This document shows, piece after piece, positions 1 through 11,769 of a stretch of DNA of 64,000 bases (positions are counted from its first letter, which is position 1; each line of letters opens with the position of its first letter). The position numbers and the translations under genes were made by a program. Origin of the DNA: Dreissena polymorpha (taxonomy: Eukaryota > Mollusca > Bivalvia > Myida > Dreissenidae); contig NC_068366.1 of NCBI RefSeq assembly GCF_020536995.1, positions 17,028,329 to 17,092,328 of the forward strand. Reading direction: 5' to 3'. The notes beneath the pieces were generated by a model that was not told the DNA's origin, ran no database searches, and saw only the letters and a program-made list of their open reading frames with translations.

Positions 1-225
1 TTATCACATGTAGGGTCCAATATACAGGACATTGTAGCATGACACACCGACATCAATCACCCTGTTGGCATGAGATGTCATAGAGTACCTAAGGCACCCT
101 CCTGCTGTTACTTGACGAATCAATTTTTAACCTTCAGTCAACATTTATTTTGTTTTAACCTGGCAGTATTAACATTAACATAATATGCATCTATTATAAT
201 ATAAAATACAAATAATGAAAAATTA

Positions 226-832
226 TAAATAAAAATAAAAATAAAAGCGAAAGAACGAAAGACCGACCGACCGACAAACCGACCGACTGACTGAAAGAAT
301 GAAATAATGAATGAACAAACGAACGAACGAACGAACGAACGAACCAATGAACAAACGCACGGACGCATAAACGCACAAACGCACGCACAAACGGACGAAC
401 GGCAGACGAACAAACGGATGGATGGACGAACAGACGGATTGACGACTGGTGTGAATAAATAAATAAAATAATAAGTAAATAAATAAATAAATAAATAAAT
501 AATAGGTAAATAAATAAATAGATAAATAGATAAATAGATAAATACATAAATACATAAATACATAAATACATAAATACATAAATACATAAATACATAAATA
601 CATAAATACATAAATACATAAATACATAAATACATAAATACATAAATACATAAATACATAAATACATAAATACATAAATACATGAATACATAAATACATA
701 AATACATAAATACATAAATACCTAAATACATAAATACATAAATACATAAATACATTAATACATTAATACATAAATACATAAATACATAGATACATAGATA
801 CATAGATACATAAATACATAAATACATAAAGA
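226..832. repeat. Microsatellite block with (TACATAAA)n array
   Basis: From about 540 to 832 the sequence is an almost pure 8-bp array, TACATAAA, with scattered TACATAGA and TACATTAA variants. It is preceded by GAAC, AAAT and GATA short tandem tracts from about 226 to 540. Long open frames exist here on the minus strand, but they encode only an MYLCIYVF-type octamer and are a by-product of the repeat. Confidence 0.95.
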
Positions 833-841
833 AAGAATGGT

Positions 842-2190
842 ACCAAATCGTTTGATGGTAATACTATCACTTGTCCATACAGCGTAGCTCCGTTAAACTA
901 AGGATTCTTGAACATTATAACCCGAGTGTATCGGGTGGATTTCAAACCTGGTTCAATTCTTTTTTCGCATAAATTGATCAACGGCCTTAACACACAATTC
1001 ATCATGGTTATGTATATTTTTCATGCGCTTTTAAAACATCTGACAACTGATAATGTTTAAATGATTTCTGAAATGACATCTGTTCTTATGAGAGAAAATG
1101 AAAGCTACTTCTCTTAAAGAATTTAAATGGTAAGAAACAAATGAAATATGCCTTAAAAACATGAATACAATTGAACTATTTGTATTTCGATACAATTGTG
1201 TAAAATAAGAATTAATATTTTATAACTGCGAACACGTTTATCCTGTTTTCGATTATTGACCATTTATTAAGTGACAAATAACACGTGGAATAATGTTCGT
1301 TATAGGTAGATATCCATGGAAATATCATCCCTTAATACATTATTTGCGATCTTTAAAGAGCAGGTTATCTGTTAGTGAGGATTCTTTCGCCGTTATAATC
1401 AGTATTTTAATAATAGCACGTCGGCCAGTTAACTAACTCACATTTTTTTGCTGGACGAATCGATTTATCAGTTCTATATGTACAGTCTTATGTCAAACGC
1501 TAACACCTGTCCCTCTTAAAAGAGGTAAGTGGTCGCAGGAATAGTCTCATGACCTATAATCCCACAAGTTGTTTGGGTGGGCCAGGATTCGAACCCATGC
1601 TAATCGGAAGTGTAGCCTCAATACGTTGCAACGGTTCCTGTACTCTAGCATTATAAGTTTAATTGTTTGGTTTTTATTTAAGAAACAAGTCTAACCATCT
1701 TTCCTTGAATCTCTTTCAAATTTTGTATACCATTGTCGTTTGAATATTGACAACTGTTTATAATATGTTTCTTCGGAATGTTGCACCTAAAACAATTATA
1801 TGTAAGACCACTATTACAACATAAATTGTTTTATTGCGTTCGTAATTTCCATTCCATCTGGCACCTGATTTTTTTACGTTAGAGCTTTTTTCGATTCGGA
1901 AAATCGTACAAAGTTTACTCAATACTCCGTTAAACAGTTAATGTTGTATTATACCAGCATAAAGTTTGTTAGATTTATTTCACTGACGGTCTATTAAATG
2001 TCCTGAAATAACCTGAACAGATGCATGTTTCTACGTGGCTAATGAGCGAGCGTTTGCAACAGATATAAGCGCCTGAGGTCGTATCCTCGCTGTTTGTGCA
2101 AGGCTATTGGCAGTTTGTTGTCGTAAATAACTCCTTACTGTGGTAAAAAATGTGAACGTTTCGGTGTGACAGCTGGTGTTGGGGATCCGT
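842..2190. other. Non-coding stretch upstream of the Kazal gene
   Basis: AT-rich sequence with no convincing exon on either strand. The only structure I see is a tRNA-like patch around 1510-1650. Confidence 0.5.
1510..1650 (-). repeat. tRNA-derived SINE-like fragment
   Basis: Read on the minus strand, 1585-1595 gives GGTTCGAATCC, a perfect RNA polymerase III B box, within a tRNA-like context. The A box is not clear and the edges are not defined, so this is a probable SINE remnant rather than a tRNA gene. Confidence 0.35.
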
Positions 2191-2196
2191 GAGTCC

Positions 2197-2256
2197 TATA
2201 AATATCGCTGTACCGAAACGTTTTGGTTTATCAGATTTCTGAACCAACGTTTAAAG
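2197..2256 (+). promoter_or_regulatory. Probable promoter and 5' non-coding exon of the Kazal gene
   Basis: TATAAATA at 2197-2204 is followed about 27 bp downstream by a TCAGATT initiator-like sequence near 2231. A strong splice donor (AAAG before GTAAGC) ends the presumptive exon at 2256. TATA spacing, initiator and donor together look like a short untranslated first exon. The next exon carrying an ATG is at 4594, so intron 1 would be about 2.3 kb. The link to that coding exon is inference from order and strand. Confidence 0.55.
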
Positions 2257-2513
2257 GTAAGCATTTTTCACGTGTATTATATGATATTATATAGAAATTG
2301 GAATTGATGTTTGGTATACATTAATAACGGCATGTATAAATTATATAAGCAGTATATATACTGCAAATATATTATAATTTTGTGTGTCTTATTTGATAAC
2401 AATGGACTATATTTGCGTTTCTGGCGTTCAATGGCTACGTTACTTCATAGACAGGGAACACTGATTATCTCTACACTTGGATATTTTTCTAACGCAACAC
2501 TTTTCAAACTTGA

Positions 2514-2546
<33 letters not shown>

Positions 2547-2548
2547 TA

Positions 2549-2593
<45 letters not shown>

Positions 2594-2613
2594 GTTATAT
2601 ATATATATATATA

Positions 2614-2656
<43 letters not shown>
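2514..2656. repeat. (TA)n microsatellite
   Basis: A TA dinucleotide array with occasional GATA and TTATGTT interruptions, lying in intron 1 of the Kazal gene. The open frame across it, rich in Ile and Tyr, is an artefact. Confidence 0.95.
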
Positions 2657-2659
<3 letters not shown>

Positions 2660-3276
2660 ATGAGTATAAATTTTGATTAACATTTTTAAATGTAATCATT
2701 TGACTACATTCTAAGCAACCACACGATAAAATCATTCATTTGTGACGATTGGACGCTTTAGCACGTATGGTGAAACGAAATATTAGTGTAACTTTATATA
2801 GATTTCATCATTTTAGGTTGATTCTTACACCAAGAAAGCAATAAATTAATTTATAAAAAATGTATGGTTCATGTGAATATACAGAAGTGCAACCGCGCAT
2901 TTGGTAAATTGCATGCTACCCATCCCACGTGATAAAGCGTCCGATCGTCACGGGTGAATGATTTTAATGTTAGCTTGCACCCAATGTAGTCAAATGATCA
3001 CATCTACAATTTTGAATGAAAATCTTCACTTATTAGAGCGATATCAAAGTTTGAAAAGTGTTGCGTTAGAAAAGTCTCAAAGTGTATTCACGTTTTTAAG
3101 AAATTTATCAATAACAGTCAACGATAAAGAAACGCGCATTTGTGCATGAACCATTACTTAACGGTTACACAGGCATTTCATACTTATAACAGTGGTCTAA
3201 ACTACGGAATACAGTTATTGCCATCGCGGTTAGACATTAAAATCCAGAGGGTGACAATGCGATACTGCGACAGTAC

Positions 3277-3561
3277 GATGGCGGTGCGGTGGTCGAGTGG
3301 TAACACTCTGGTCTACCATTCCAGAGGTCCCCTGTTCAAATCCCGGCCGGGGCACTGGACATTTCAGAAATGTTTCAAGTGTTTCCCACCCAACTAGAGA
3401 TGTACTGGTATGAAACCCAGGTAATTCTCGCGTGTATCGGTGCTATACAATGAGCACGTAAAAGAACCAAGGTATCTGTATCTTCTGCTTGCTGTCTCTT
3501 CAGCAAAACCAAAGGACCCCATTGGAAATAAGTGCTTGCACTTTCATGGGTTATCCTTAAC
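3277..3561 (+). repeat. tRNA-derived SINE, copy 1
   Basis: A 285-bp unit whose first 80 bp are tRNA-like: an A box in GTGGTCGAGTGGTAAC and a B box GTTCAAATCCC. A non-tRNA body follows, ending in CATGGGTTATCCTTAA. It is directly followed by a second copy. Open frames reading through it are by-products. Confidence 0.75.
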
Positions 3562-3857
3562 GATGGCGGTGCGGTGGTCGAGTGGTAACACTCTGGTCTA
3601 CCATTCCAGAGGTCCCCTGTTCAAATCCCGGCCGGGGCACTGGACATTTCAGAAATGTTTCAAGTGTTTCCCACCCAACTAGAGATGTACTGGTATGAAA
3701 CCCAGGTAATTCTCGCGTGTATCGGTGCTATACAATGAGCACGTAAAAGAACCAATACTGTATCTTCTGCTTGCTGTCTCTTCAGCAAAACCAAAGGACC
3801 CCATTGGAAATAAGTGCTTGCACTTTCATGGGTTATCCTTAACCGAAATGTTAAAAA
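3562..3857 (+). repeat. tRNA-derived SINE, copy 2 (head-to-tail with copy 1)
   Basis: Near-identical to the preceding unit at a 285-bp offset. It differs by a few bases and ends in an A-rich GTTAAAAATAAATAC tail absent from copy 1, which suggests that copy 2 carries the true 3' end and that the pair arose by duplication rather than two insertions. Confidence 0.75.
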
Positions 3858-3884
3858 TAAATACATACAATACAATACATGGCG

Positions 3885-4320
3885 ACAATGCGGTAGTACG
3901 ATGGCGACAGTGCGACAATGCGATAGTACGATAATACGATGACGACAATACGACAATACGATGACGATAGTGCGATAGTACGATGGCAACAATGCGACAA
4001 TCCGATAGTACGATGGCAAGAGTGCGATAGAACGATGGCGACAATGCGATAGTGCGATAATTCGATGACGACAATGCGAATAAACGATGGCGACAGTGCG
4101 GTAGTACGATGTCGACAATGCGATAGTACGATGGCGACAATGCGACAATGCGATAGTGCGATAATACGATGACGACAATTCGACAATACGATGGCGACAG
4201 TGCGATAGTACGATGGCAACAATGCGATAATACGATGACGACAGTACGATGACTATCGCATTGTCGCCATCGAACTATCGCATTGTCGACATCGTGCTAT
4301 CGCACTTTCGCATTTTCGTC
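3885..4320. repeat. Irregular tandem repeat of GCGATAGTACGATGGCGACAAT-like units
   Basis: About 20 degenerate copies of 10-22-bp words combining GCGATAGT, ACGATGGCGACA and ACAATGCG. The orientation flips to the complementary strand after about 4250. Several overlapping minus-strand frames full of SYYRTIALSHCRH are artefacts of this repeat. Confidence 0.85.
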
Positions 4321-4593
4321 CTCTGGATTTTAATGTCTAACCACGATGGCACAAACGGTATTCCGTACTAAACCCAATCGCCTTCTCATTATAAGAGGGC
4401 ATTTGTCGCCCTCTGAGTTTGTATGTTTAGAAAGGACTTTCTGGAGAAAGACAACGGATACAAGAAGACGACTTTTGATTTTAGCTTATATTCATTTTCT
4501 CCTTCGATCATCATTATTTGACTCATTAGTGACAATAAGTAAGCAAATACATGCTATATGTTGCACGGGCGTATTTAGTATTTCATTTTTCAG

Positions 4594-7090
4594 CACCACA
4601 ATGGACACCAAGTTATTCTTCATCGCCGCTGTCTGCCTTATGGCTATTGGTAAGTGTATGCTTTATTTGATCAGGAACATACAAGCTGGAGCTGAACACA
4701 TTTGCAGAATACATGTTGTGTTATGTCATAATGTGAATTTTATCCTCGTTGTGTGAAATTATCAAGGGGATGAGGTTAATGATTTATTAGTCAGGTGTAA
4801 GCGATATTTTGATGTCTATGTTCTTTAGATAGCGAGTTTATATTAAATGTGTTATGCAAGCATCTCATTGTCATTCTGTTGATTGTTTTAGTGTGGACAA
4901 TATATAAGCCGTGCTCTGTGAAAACGGGTTCAATGCATGTGCGTAAAGTGTGGTCCCAGATTGACCGGTGTAGTCCGCACGGGCTAATCAGACGACACCG
5001 TCCGCATAACTTAGATTTGTGTTAAGAAAATACTTTCTTTAAACATAAAATATCATAAAAGCGTAAAGTGTCGTCCCCGATTCGCCTGTCTGCCAATCTG
5101 GAATGACAATTTACGCAATGCATTAAACACTTTTTTCACATAGCATCGCTCATATTGTTTGGCGACTATTATATTACTAAGTACTCCATCGTCTTTAGAT
5201 AGTTGTTGTACATGAAAAACTCACATGCATAACAATATATCGCTTGTTTGTAAATGCCAATACCAAAGAGCGGTCTTTAATCCATAGGCGTCCAAATATA
5301 ATATTAATCCGACTGATTCATCATTTACTTCAACCAACTTGAATTCCGCTCTTTATGTCAACATAAATGAGGTAACGTCATTTTTTGAACCAATAAAAAA
5401 ACAACAACCTGACTTCATTTGTGTCACATATGACATACTAATAATTGCTGCTCTAGTGATTAAACAAACAAACATGAACTTATACAGCACACTATTATTG
5501 ATAGTTTTTGATCGCCATTGTCGGAGTTATGGCTATTTTTGGAAAAAAATACATGTTCACCTTTGTGCGTAACTTGAGTTTTTCCGGAATTGTATTGTAT
5601 TCAATACTTATTGAACGTAATTAATACATATTTTTTTAATATAAAATCATTATGATATTTGCTTGATTGTGTTAACTAAATTAGAAAACAGAGGCGATCA
5701 TCTGAAACTATGATTGCAGGTGCTGATGCGTGTATCTGTACAATGGACTACCGCCCTGTGTGTGGCGTCGATGGAATAACGTACGACAACTTATGCGAAC
5801 TGAATTGCGAGTAAGTATAGTAATCATGGAATATACTCTTCGGAACGGTCATAAGGAAACTACACAATAATGTGAAATTAATACGTCATAACTATACAAA
5901 TCACATTTGATCACGTGAGTTGTTCGTAAAAATGTCGTAATCAACTGTACAAATAGGCACAACAATACGTATGCTCTTGATTGTGTCCTTGGCGTACGAG
6001 ATTTGTACACACCGAGAGCGTTGTTCCTGTACCATTGTTCCGATATGAGTCAAGGAATTTATGTAGTATGTTTAACTTACTCTACATTTATATTGTGCAG
6101 CTAATCATTCACTTTAACGTTCTTCAATCTGATGCATGACTTAATTTACTTTGTGTACGCCGAAAATCAACATTTAGGTTTCGTTTCACATTTAATCCTG
6201 CATTTTGAAAAAAATGCAAGATCAAACACAAATTAAAAATCCGCAATATTGCATGTGTAATATGTACGCTATAGAACTTGCATACTGCTGATAATTTTAA
6301 AATTTAAATGGTGTTTTCTTATACACTATGGATTAATAGTGTGGTGATATCTAAATAGAATGTGGTTATTTTTACGTTTTAGCGGACAACTATTTAATGC
6401 GAATGAACTAACTTCGCTAAAGGGACTTTGTCATAAATGTTTGGGCGTGATATGGCTTCTCTTGAAATAAACTTAAACAAAACAGCTTTGATAATTGATA
6501 TGTGACATTTGATTGTGATCCGCTAAAGATACTATTCAGATCGTGCCGAAACCGGGTACCTCTCTTTGGTGAGCGATATTGACTCTTGCATTCATATTTG
6601 TATCGGTCAGATGTCAATTATAGGAGAGTTTACACAAACTCTTTAACACCCCAAAACACGCTCCCATTTTTATTAGGTGACCATGTGTCTGGTTTCCAGG
6701 TCGGTACAGAAGAAGCATGATGGTGCCTGCCCCAAGACTGACTGCCCATGTCCCAGGAACCTGGACTATGTTTGCGGCGATGATGGACTCACTTACGACA
6801 ACCATTGTCTCATGAGATGCAAGTAAGCATTCAGCCATTTGTGTAATACTCTGGCATGAATTTGAATGTATTTATATGTATTTATAAGCAGTAATTTATG
6901 TAATCGTATGTTTCCTTAACAATGATCCAGTTTTCTTGGAGAGTGTCGTCTCTGATTAGCTTGTGCTGACTACACAGGCTTATCTGTGATGACACTTTAT
7001 ACCTCAAGCCCAGTTTTCCCAGTACGCGGCTAAAACAATATCCTTTTCATTTCCAGCGGAGCCACTGAAGCCTATCCGGGACAATGCTAG
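4594..7090 (+). CDS. Secreted two-domain Kazal-type serine protease inhibitor
   Basis: Four coding exons: 4594-4649 (ATG at 4601), 5720-5810, 6700-6822 and 7057-7090 (TAG stop), all with GT-AG borders and consistent phase. They total 297 nt and encode 98 residues. The protein opens with a signal peptide (MDTKLFFIAAVCLMAIG) cleaved before the first domain. Two Kazal domains follow, with 12 cysteines in the family pattern: seven residues between C2 and C3, the CGxDGxTYxNxC core, three residues between C4 and C5, and ten between C5 and C6. Domain 1 is CTMDYRPVCG around its reactive site, close to ovomucoid third domain, which places Met at P1 and suggests elastase, subtilisin or chymotrypsin-like targets. 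Domain 2 is CPRNLDYVCG, with Arg at P1, suggesting trypsin-like targets. Introns split each domain after C5. Such proteins are usually exported to plasma, mucus or gut. The family call is firm; the specificities are inference. Confidence 0.93.
4915..5150. mobile_element. Palindromic MITE, copy 1
   Basis: The two ends are inverted copies of a block running from GCATGTGCGTAAAGTGTGG through an internal palindrome in which CCTGTGCAGTC-like and GCACAGGCTAATC-like words face each other. The second half (about 5060-5145) mirrors it and ends TTTACGCAATGCATTAAA. This is a high-copy bivalve repeat, here in intron 2 of the Kazal gene. A better-preserved relative lies at 59801-60050. Confidence 0.65.
6931..7032. 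mobile_element. Palindromic MITE, copy 2 (half element)
   Basis: The same AGTGTCGTCTCTGATTAGC...ACACAGGCTTATC...GACACTTTA half-palindrome as the other MITE copies, ending CAGTTTTCCCAG. It lies in the last intron of the Kazal gene, only about 25 bp before the acceptor of the final exon. Confidence 0.6.
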
Positions 7091-7129
7091 AGGGCCATTC
7101 AATACTGGATTTCCTTTCAAATTTATTAA

Positions 7130-7135
7130 AATAAA
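7130..7135 (+). terminator. Poly(A) signal of the Kazal gene
   Basis: AATAAA lies 40 bp after the stop codon of the Kazal gene, a normal position for 3' end processing. Confidence 0.6.
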
Positions 7136-7140
7136 TATAT

Positions 7141-8527
7141 CAGCATTGAAAGTGTATCAAAACTTACACATGTCCTGTGCTCAGAACAATATGCTTTTTC
7201 TACCCTGTGTACTTATGTAAAAAGCAGTCATGTAATGCATCACAAAACGCTCACGTTTTTCTTACGACCTCAAACACATTTCTATACTTTAAACACACAC
7301 TCACCGATACTTAGCACAGCCCAGGTAAATACAATTCGAAATGCAATAACATACGCGTCAACTTATTAAGGAATTTAATTTATTTGGTTGCGTTCATGCG
7401 ATTATAAAAGCAAAATATCATGCCGACAAGACATGACACGAGCAAGCGGTGATTTCATAACATTATTTTATAATGTTTTGGAAAGCGTGCATTGCATCTC
7501 TAGTTTAAAGATAACTAACACGTAAACCGTTTTCTTTGGAACAATCCCGGATTGTAACAAGATAGAATACGTTATAAATCTTTTAATTCAGATCGAGCTT
7601 TGATTTGTGTGAACGAAAAATACCCTGCAAAAAATTATTTGTTACGATATGAATTTACTATGAACCACCAATCATCTTCACATATTTAAACATACGTTTG
7701 AAACATTTACTATTCTATATGGAAGCTATGTCATTCTGAATCAGGCGTAGATGAACAAAATGAACTTGTGAAGTGTGAACTATTTCGGGCCCGACTTCTT
7801 TCGCTTACAAATTGTGTTCTACATGCAATGTTATTCCTATTTGTAACCAGTGTATGCTAGATATAGGACATGTTCAATACATTAATGCAATATCTAAAAT
7901 TCCCATGCATATTATGTCATATTCATTTGCCCAAACGTTTGTACCCTTGTGAGTGCATCTTGAACTTAAATGTGTGTGGTGACATATTTTATATATTTTT
8001 TTAATCAAGGAAACATCAAAGAAAAATATATATTCACAATCTATGTATTTTACTTCAGCCGTTATAATTTTAGACATAATTTTTAAAATGACTTGCGAAT
8101 AGAGATTTTCCTTTTTGCCGTTTTTCTGAGTGGATATAACAACACTTGTGTGCATATATTTTTTTTATTCCTCTTATTGCACATCGCTTACTATAACGAA
8201 TGCGTATACTAGGCATTGATGTATCAAAAATATACAAAGTACGTCTTGCTTTATCAATATATAGGTAAATAAATCTGAATTTTAAAATTCAATTGTTATG
8301 AAAAATTGGAGAAAACGCGATTGATGGTTGGCAACTTGGAATGTCTAATAATCAGTATTTACTCGATATATTTTTCTTAACATTTGATGCTGGATGCAGG
8401 ACACCATGGTAACAGGAAATATGCGATGAAAGAACAGGAAATAAAAATGTCGTATTACAGTTCTAAAACCTTAAGCAGATGTTGGTAAAAAGGTATTGAT
8501 GTGTTGATAAACGCAGGTTAACAAGCG
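7141..8527. other. Intergenic; 3' flank of cellulase copy A
   Basis: No exon seen. The part from about 7663 to 8520 is recognisably homologous to 16455-16870, the flank of cellulase copy B, and so belongs to the duplicated segment. Confidence 0.5.
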
Positions 8528-11500
8528 TTACTTCTTTCCAGTATGGCGCCTGTTCTTTTTGCACTGGCACTGCTGGTACATGCCGTAGTTAGGGGTGCGC
8601 CCATCTTGGGAGTGGCCTTCATCACAGTTGGCCCATTCCCACGTCACTTCCGAGTTGTCCCAGCCCATACCGGTGATCTGAGTGTGACCGTTTTCGAGGT
8701 CAAAGTGGGCTGCGTAGCCGTACTGGTTGACACCGTTGTGTCCTCGTTGATTGCACCAGCTCAGGTTCGGCCATACATTGGGACAGAGGTTGGTTATCAT
8801 AAATATCTTCGACTTACCCTCGCCCGTTGCGCCGCCCTGGCCTTTGACGAAACCACCTGGAACAGGAAGTAATACATACTACTTTGGGTATGAATTTGCA
8901 TGTATTTATTGTCGTTGGTGCGAACATGTGCAATGTATACAAGCCCTGAAAACGGAAACAACGATTTTGTATGATTGTATACATATAAGTAGGCGCTTTT
9001 ACACGGAGGCTTGCTTTTCCTCGGGTCGTTTTTGCCTGTTACCTGCTGATGATATTGCGTGTGATTTAAAATCAAACAACATTTATTCATGCACAGTATT
9101 TGTTTTATAAGGATTTTTATTTTGAAATATGTGTACAATTTGCTACTTGGTCTTTGATAAAATACATTACAAGAATATTTGTAAAGGTCTCTTCTATTAG
9201 TAAATACGGCGTTCGCAAACCGTGCATCATGCAAGTTATCAACGTTATATATTTATGCACTTAAGCACACAGCAGAGGTTGCAGTGGTGCATTGACAACG
9301 GTGTATGCTTTGCGATCGGGAGGTCGGGGATTCAATTCCAGCTCGTGTCTATCAAATAGATCTGTATCAAACAGACACAAACTACGCGGCCCCGTTTTTT
9401 CTTAGCGTCTAAAGCAATTCTTGCGACTCGTTGGAGACCAAGGATTTCTTTCATTACAAATTAAGTGAAACAACAATATTTTTTAATGTTATCCTACAAT
9501 AGGTATAAGATTAATATGTTAAACAAAACAGCCAAGTGGTTAAGAGTGAAGGAAACGTGTGAACGGATAAAACCCACAATAAAAGGTGTCAGCAACAAAA
9601 GGCAAAAAATCCAAACAAATATGTTAATATGCCAATCGGTCATCACCAGTGGTGGTGAGCCTGACGCATTTTCCACATGACGGACCGCACCAGGTGCCAC
9701 CAGAGCTGTCAAACAGGTTCTGATTGGCTGCCGCCACGAGTCCGTTGCTGTTCCATGGAAACTGAAAGCAAGGTTTTGTTTAGTAAAGTGTTTGTCGAAT
9801 GGACAATCAAGCATTGAAAGATCTTAGATAGTAGGGAACTTTCGTTTACTTTGCAGGGCATTAACGATAAATCATAGAGATATACGTCCAAATATAAATT
9901 TATGTTATGTTTGTATCACATAACACGATAATTTTTGCACTGATATATTCCGTACAAAGAAACAACACAAATATGCATATACTCAAAATGTACTATGTTA
10001 AATGATGTTTAAACATCAATCAATATCAAACGCAGCCTCAAATTTTAAAACATAGTCGGATTAAACTTTCGCTTAAATACTTAATGCTTATAAGATTTTT
10101 AAATGATATATACCTGGTTGTCAGTGTCGTGGGGTCCACAGCCGCACGCCCCCTTGTGGCGATCAGCGTACCGCGTCGTGGAGGCACATTGCTTGCCATT
10201 GTACATCCGGGGATGTCCATGGCACTTCTGGTTCGCCTCCGCCAGCAGCGCACCTGAAACAGAAGTGTAGGTGAAAGGAAGTCCTGGTGATAGAACAATC
10301 TCTTGCCGTTTGTCTCAGCAGAGATTGTGGTTGCTACTCTCATCATACATCATTGCAATCGGCTCAAATTTGATGATAGTGGTTTGTTGTTGGTGTTTGT
10401 GGTGAAAGATCATCAGTCAAATACATAAGATCATATGGAACTATATTACGGATGTTTTTCTTATGAGCTATTCTTGGTTACTTAACATCAATTTGAAAGT
10501 GGAAAATTATATCAAATATATAAATGAACAATGTATTATACCAAAAAGGTTGTTTACGTCAATCTAATTCATACTCAGCCATGTTTGTCTTAGCACAATG
10601 CCTAAACCGACAGAACTACCCAAAAATGATAAAAACAGCAAGATTGTCGGGGTTGATTCAAAAAATGAGTTTACAAAATTAGTTAAAGTGAGAACTATAT
10701 AATCATACAACTTGCAACTTTTTTATCCACGTATAACAACAATGTAATTTAGTGTATCGCATATTAGTACAGTTGTTACAATAAATTATGGTATATATCG
10801 TCACTTCTGTCAGTTATATCTGAATATATCATGTATGTAGACCGTCCGTGTGTTTGTACAATTACGTAGAACTGGGTATATACTTAATATAGACCGTCTC
10901 TGTTTTTAAACAATTACGTATACATGCGTTATAAACGTAATATAAACCGTCTCTGTGTTTATACAATAACATAGAACTACGTATATGCGTAATATAGACC
11001 GTCTCTGTGTTTATACAAGTACGTAGAACTGCGTACATACTTAGTATAGACCGTCTCTTTGTTTATACAATTACGTAGAACTGCGTATAAACTAGACCGT
11101 CACTGTGTTTTAACAATTACGTAAGAACCAAGAAATGTCTTTTTTTCATCAGAAAGATTGTACAATTAAAATTCACAATTTATTTGAATTCGTGGGTGTT
11201 TTATTCTTGTCCGCTAATTGATCCTTTTTCCCATGAGTTGCTAATAAATAACCAATTCAAACAATTGTGCAAATAAAAGTAAATATAAGCCCCGTCCATT
11301 TTGCTACATATTTCGCCCATTTTTTTTAATTACAGAAATGTATCACTTTAATGTGTGTACTTATCAAAATACAAGAATGTTAAAAAAAAATAAGTGTCCC
11401 TCTGCCATAAAGCATCAACTTGATAATCGTTGAAAAATGAACATAAAGATGAAATATATTTTAGTTGACGTTAAACTGTAATAATTTAATCGTGATACAT

Positions 11501-11769
11501 GTAGTTATCAATGGCATAATTGAAATGAAAGCCGTTCTACAGAAATATGAACGATCTTAACATCAATCACAGACGCCAGCTTCTATTACACTTTGCTTGG
11601 TATTGTCGCTATTCATGAAATGTTACAAACATTTCAAGAGTTCTGACATTTTGTAGTTCAACCGGTTAAACTAAGTATCGAAGTAATGGAATATCACAAA
11701 CAGAATAATAATATCCAACAAATTGGACTTACCAAAACTCACAAACAGAACAGTAAGGTAGACGTTCAT
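8528..11769 (-). CDS. GH45 endo-beta-1,4-glucanase (cellulase), copy A
   Basis: Four exons on the minus strand: 11733-11769 (ATG at 11769), 10114-10253, 9647-9761 and 8528-8856 (TAA stop). They total 621 nt, 206 residues, the usual length for mussel Cel45 precursors. All borders are GT-AG and phases agree. Exon 1 encodes the signal peptide (MNVYLTVLFVSFGALLAEA, completed in exon 2). Exon 2 carries CASTTRYADRHKGACGCG, with the first catalytic-type Asp in RYAD. Exon 3 carries FPWNSNGLVAAANQNLF and the WCGPSCGKC cluster. Exon 4 carries ITNLCPNVWPNLSWCNQ, then YGYAAHFDLENG with the second catalytic Asp in HFDL, and a Cys-rich C-terminus with a basic tail. The expected product is a secreted digestive enzyme cutting internal beta-1,4 bonds of cellulose. 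It closely matches the Mytilus edulis endoglucanase I recall from the literature. Metazoan GH45 genes are often discussed as possible horizontal acquisitions; the introns and signal peptide show it is a resident eukaryotic gene here. Confidence 0.93.
9270..9362 (+). repeat. tRNA-like SINE fragment in intron 3 of cellulase A
   Basis: A box-like TGGTGCATTGACAACGG and B box-like GATTCAATTCC are spaced as in a tRNA-derived SINE head. The tail is not defined. It lies within the intron that copy B lacks. Confidence 0.3.
10838..11128. repeat. 52-bp tandem repeat in intron 1 of cellulase A
   Basis: Six imperfect copies of a unit starting TAGACCGTCTCTGTGTTTAT and continuing ACAATTACGTAGAACTGCG. The single-copy equivalent in the paralogous segment (about 18770-18800) contains only one TAGACCGTCCCTGTG start, so the array expanded after duplication or contracted in copy B. 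Confidence 0.85.

Larger units (their letters stand above)
3193..4366. mobile_element. TIR element with internal stuttering repeats (non-autonomous)
   Basis: Sequence at 3193-3262 recurs inverted at about 4301-4366. Both ends share the core GGTTAGACATTAAAATCCAG and a CGGAATAC-containing outer part. Inside the right half (about 3885-4320) lies a long run of irregular units built from GCGATAGTACGATGGCGACAAT-like words. The run inverts near 4250, as expected for subterminal repeats. No transposase is seen. I found no clear target duplication. The element sits in intron 1 of the Kazal gene and is itself interrupted by two SINE copies. Confidence 0.6.

Noticed and set aside
138-827. Long minus-strand frames rich in MYLCIYVF
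   Set aside because: They are translations of the TACATAAA microsatellite.
3660-4222. Overlapping minus-strand frames with SYYRTIALSHCRH repeats
   Set aside because: They follow the short tandem repeat in the TIR element; all frames are open because of the repeat.
8543-9110. Plus-strand frames of 109 and 119 codons over the cellulase exon
   Set aside because: Antisense shadows of exon 4 of the GH45 gene, which has splice sites, catalytic motifs and family length on the minus strand.
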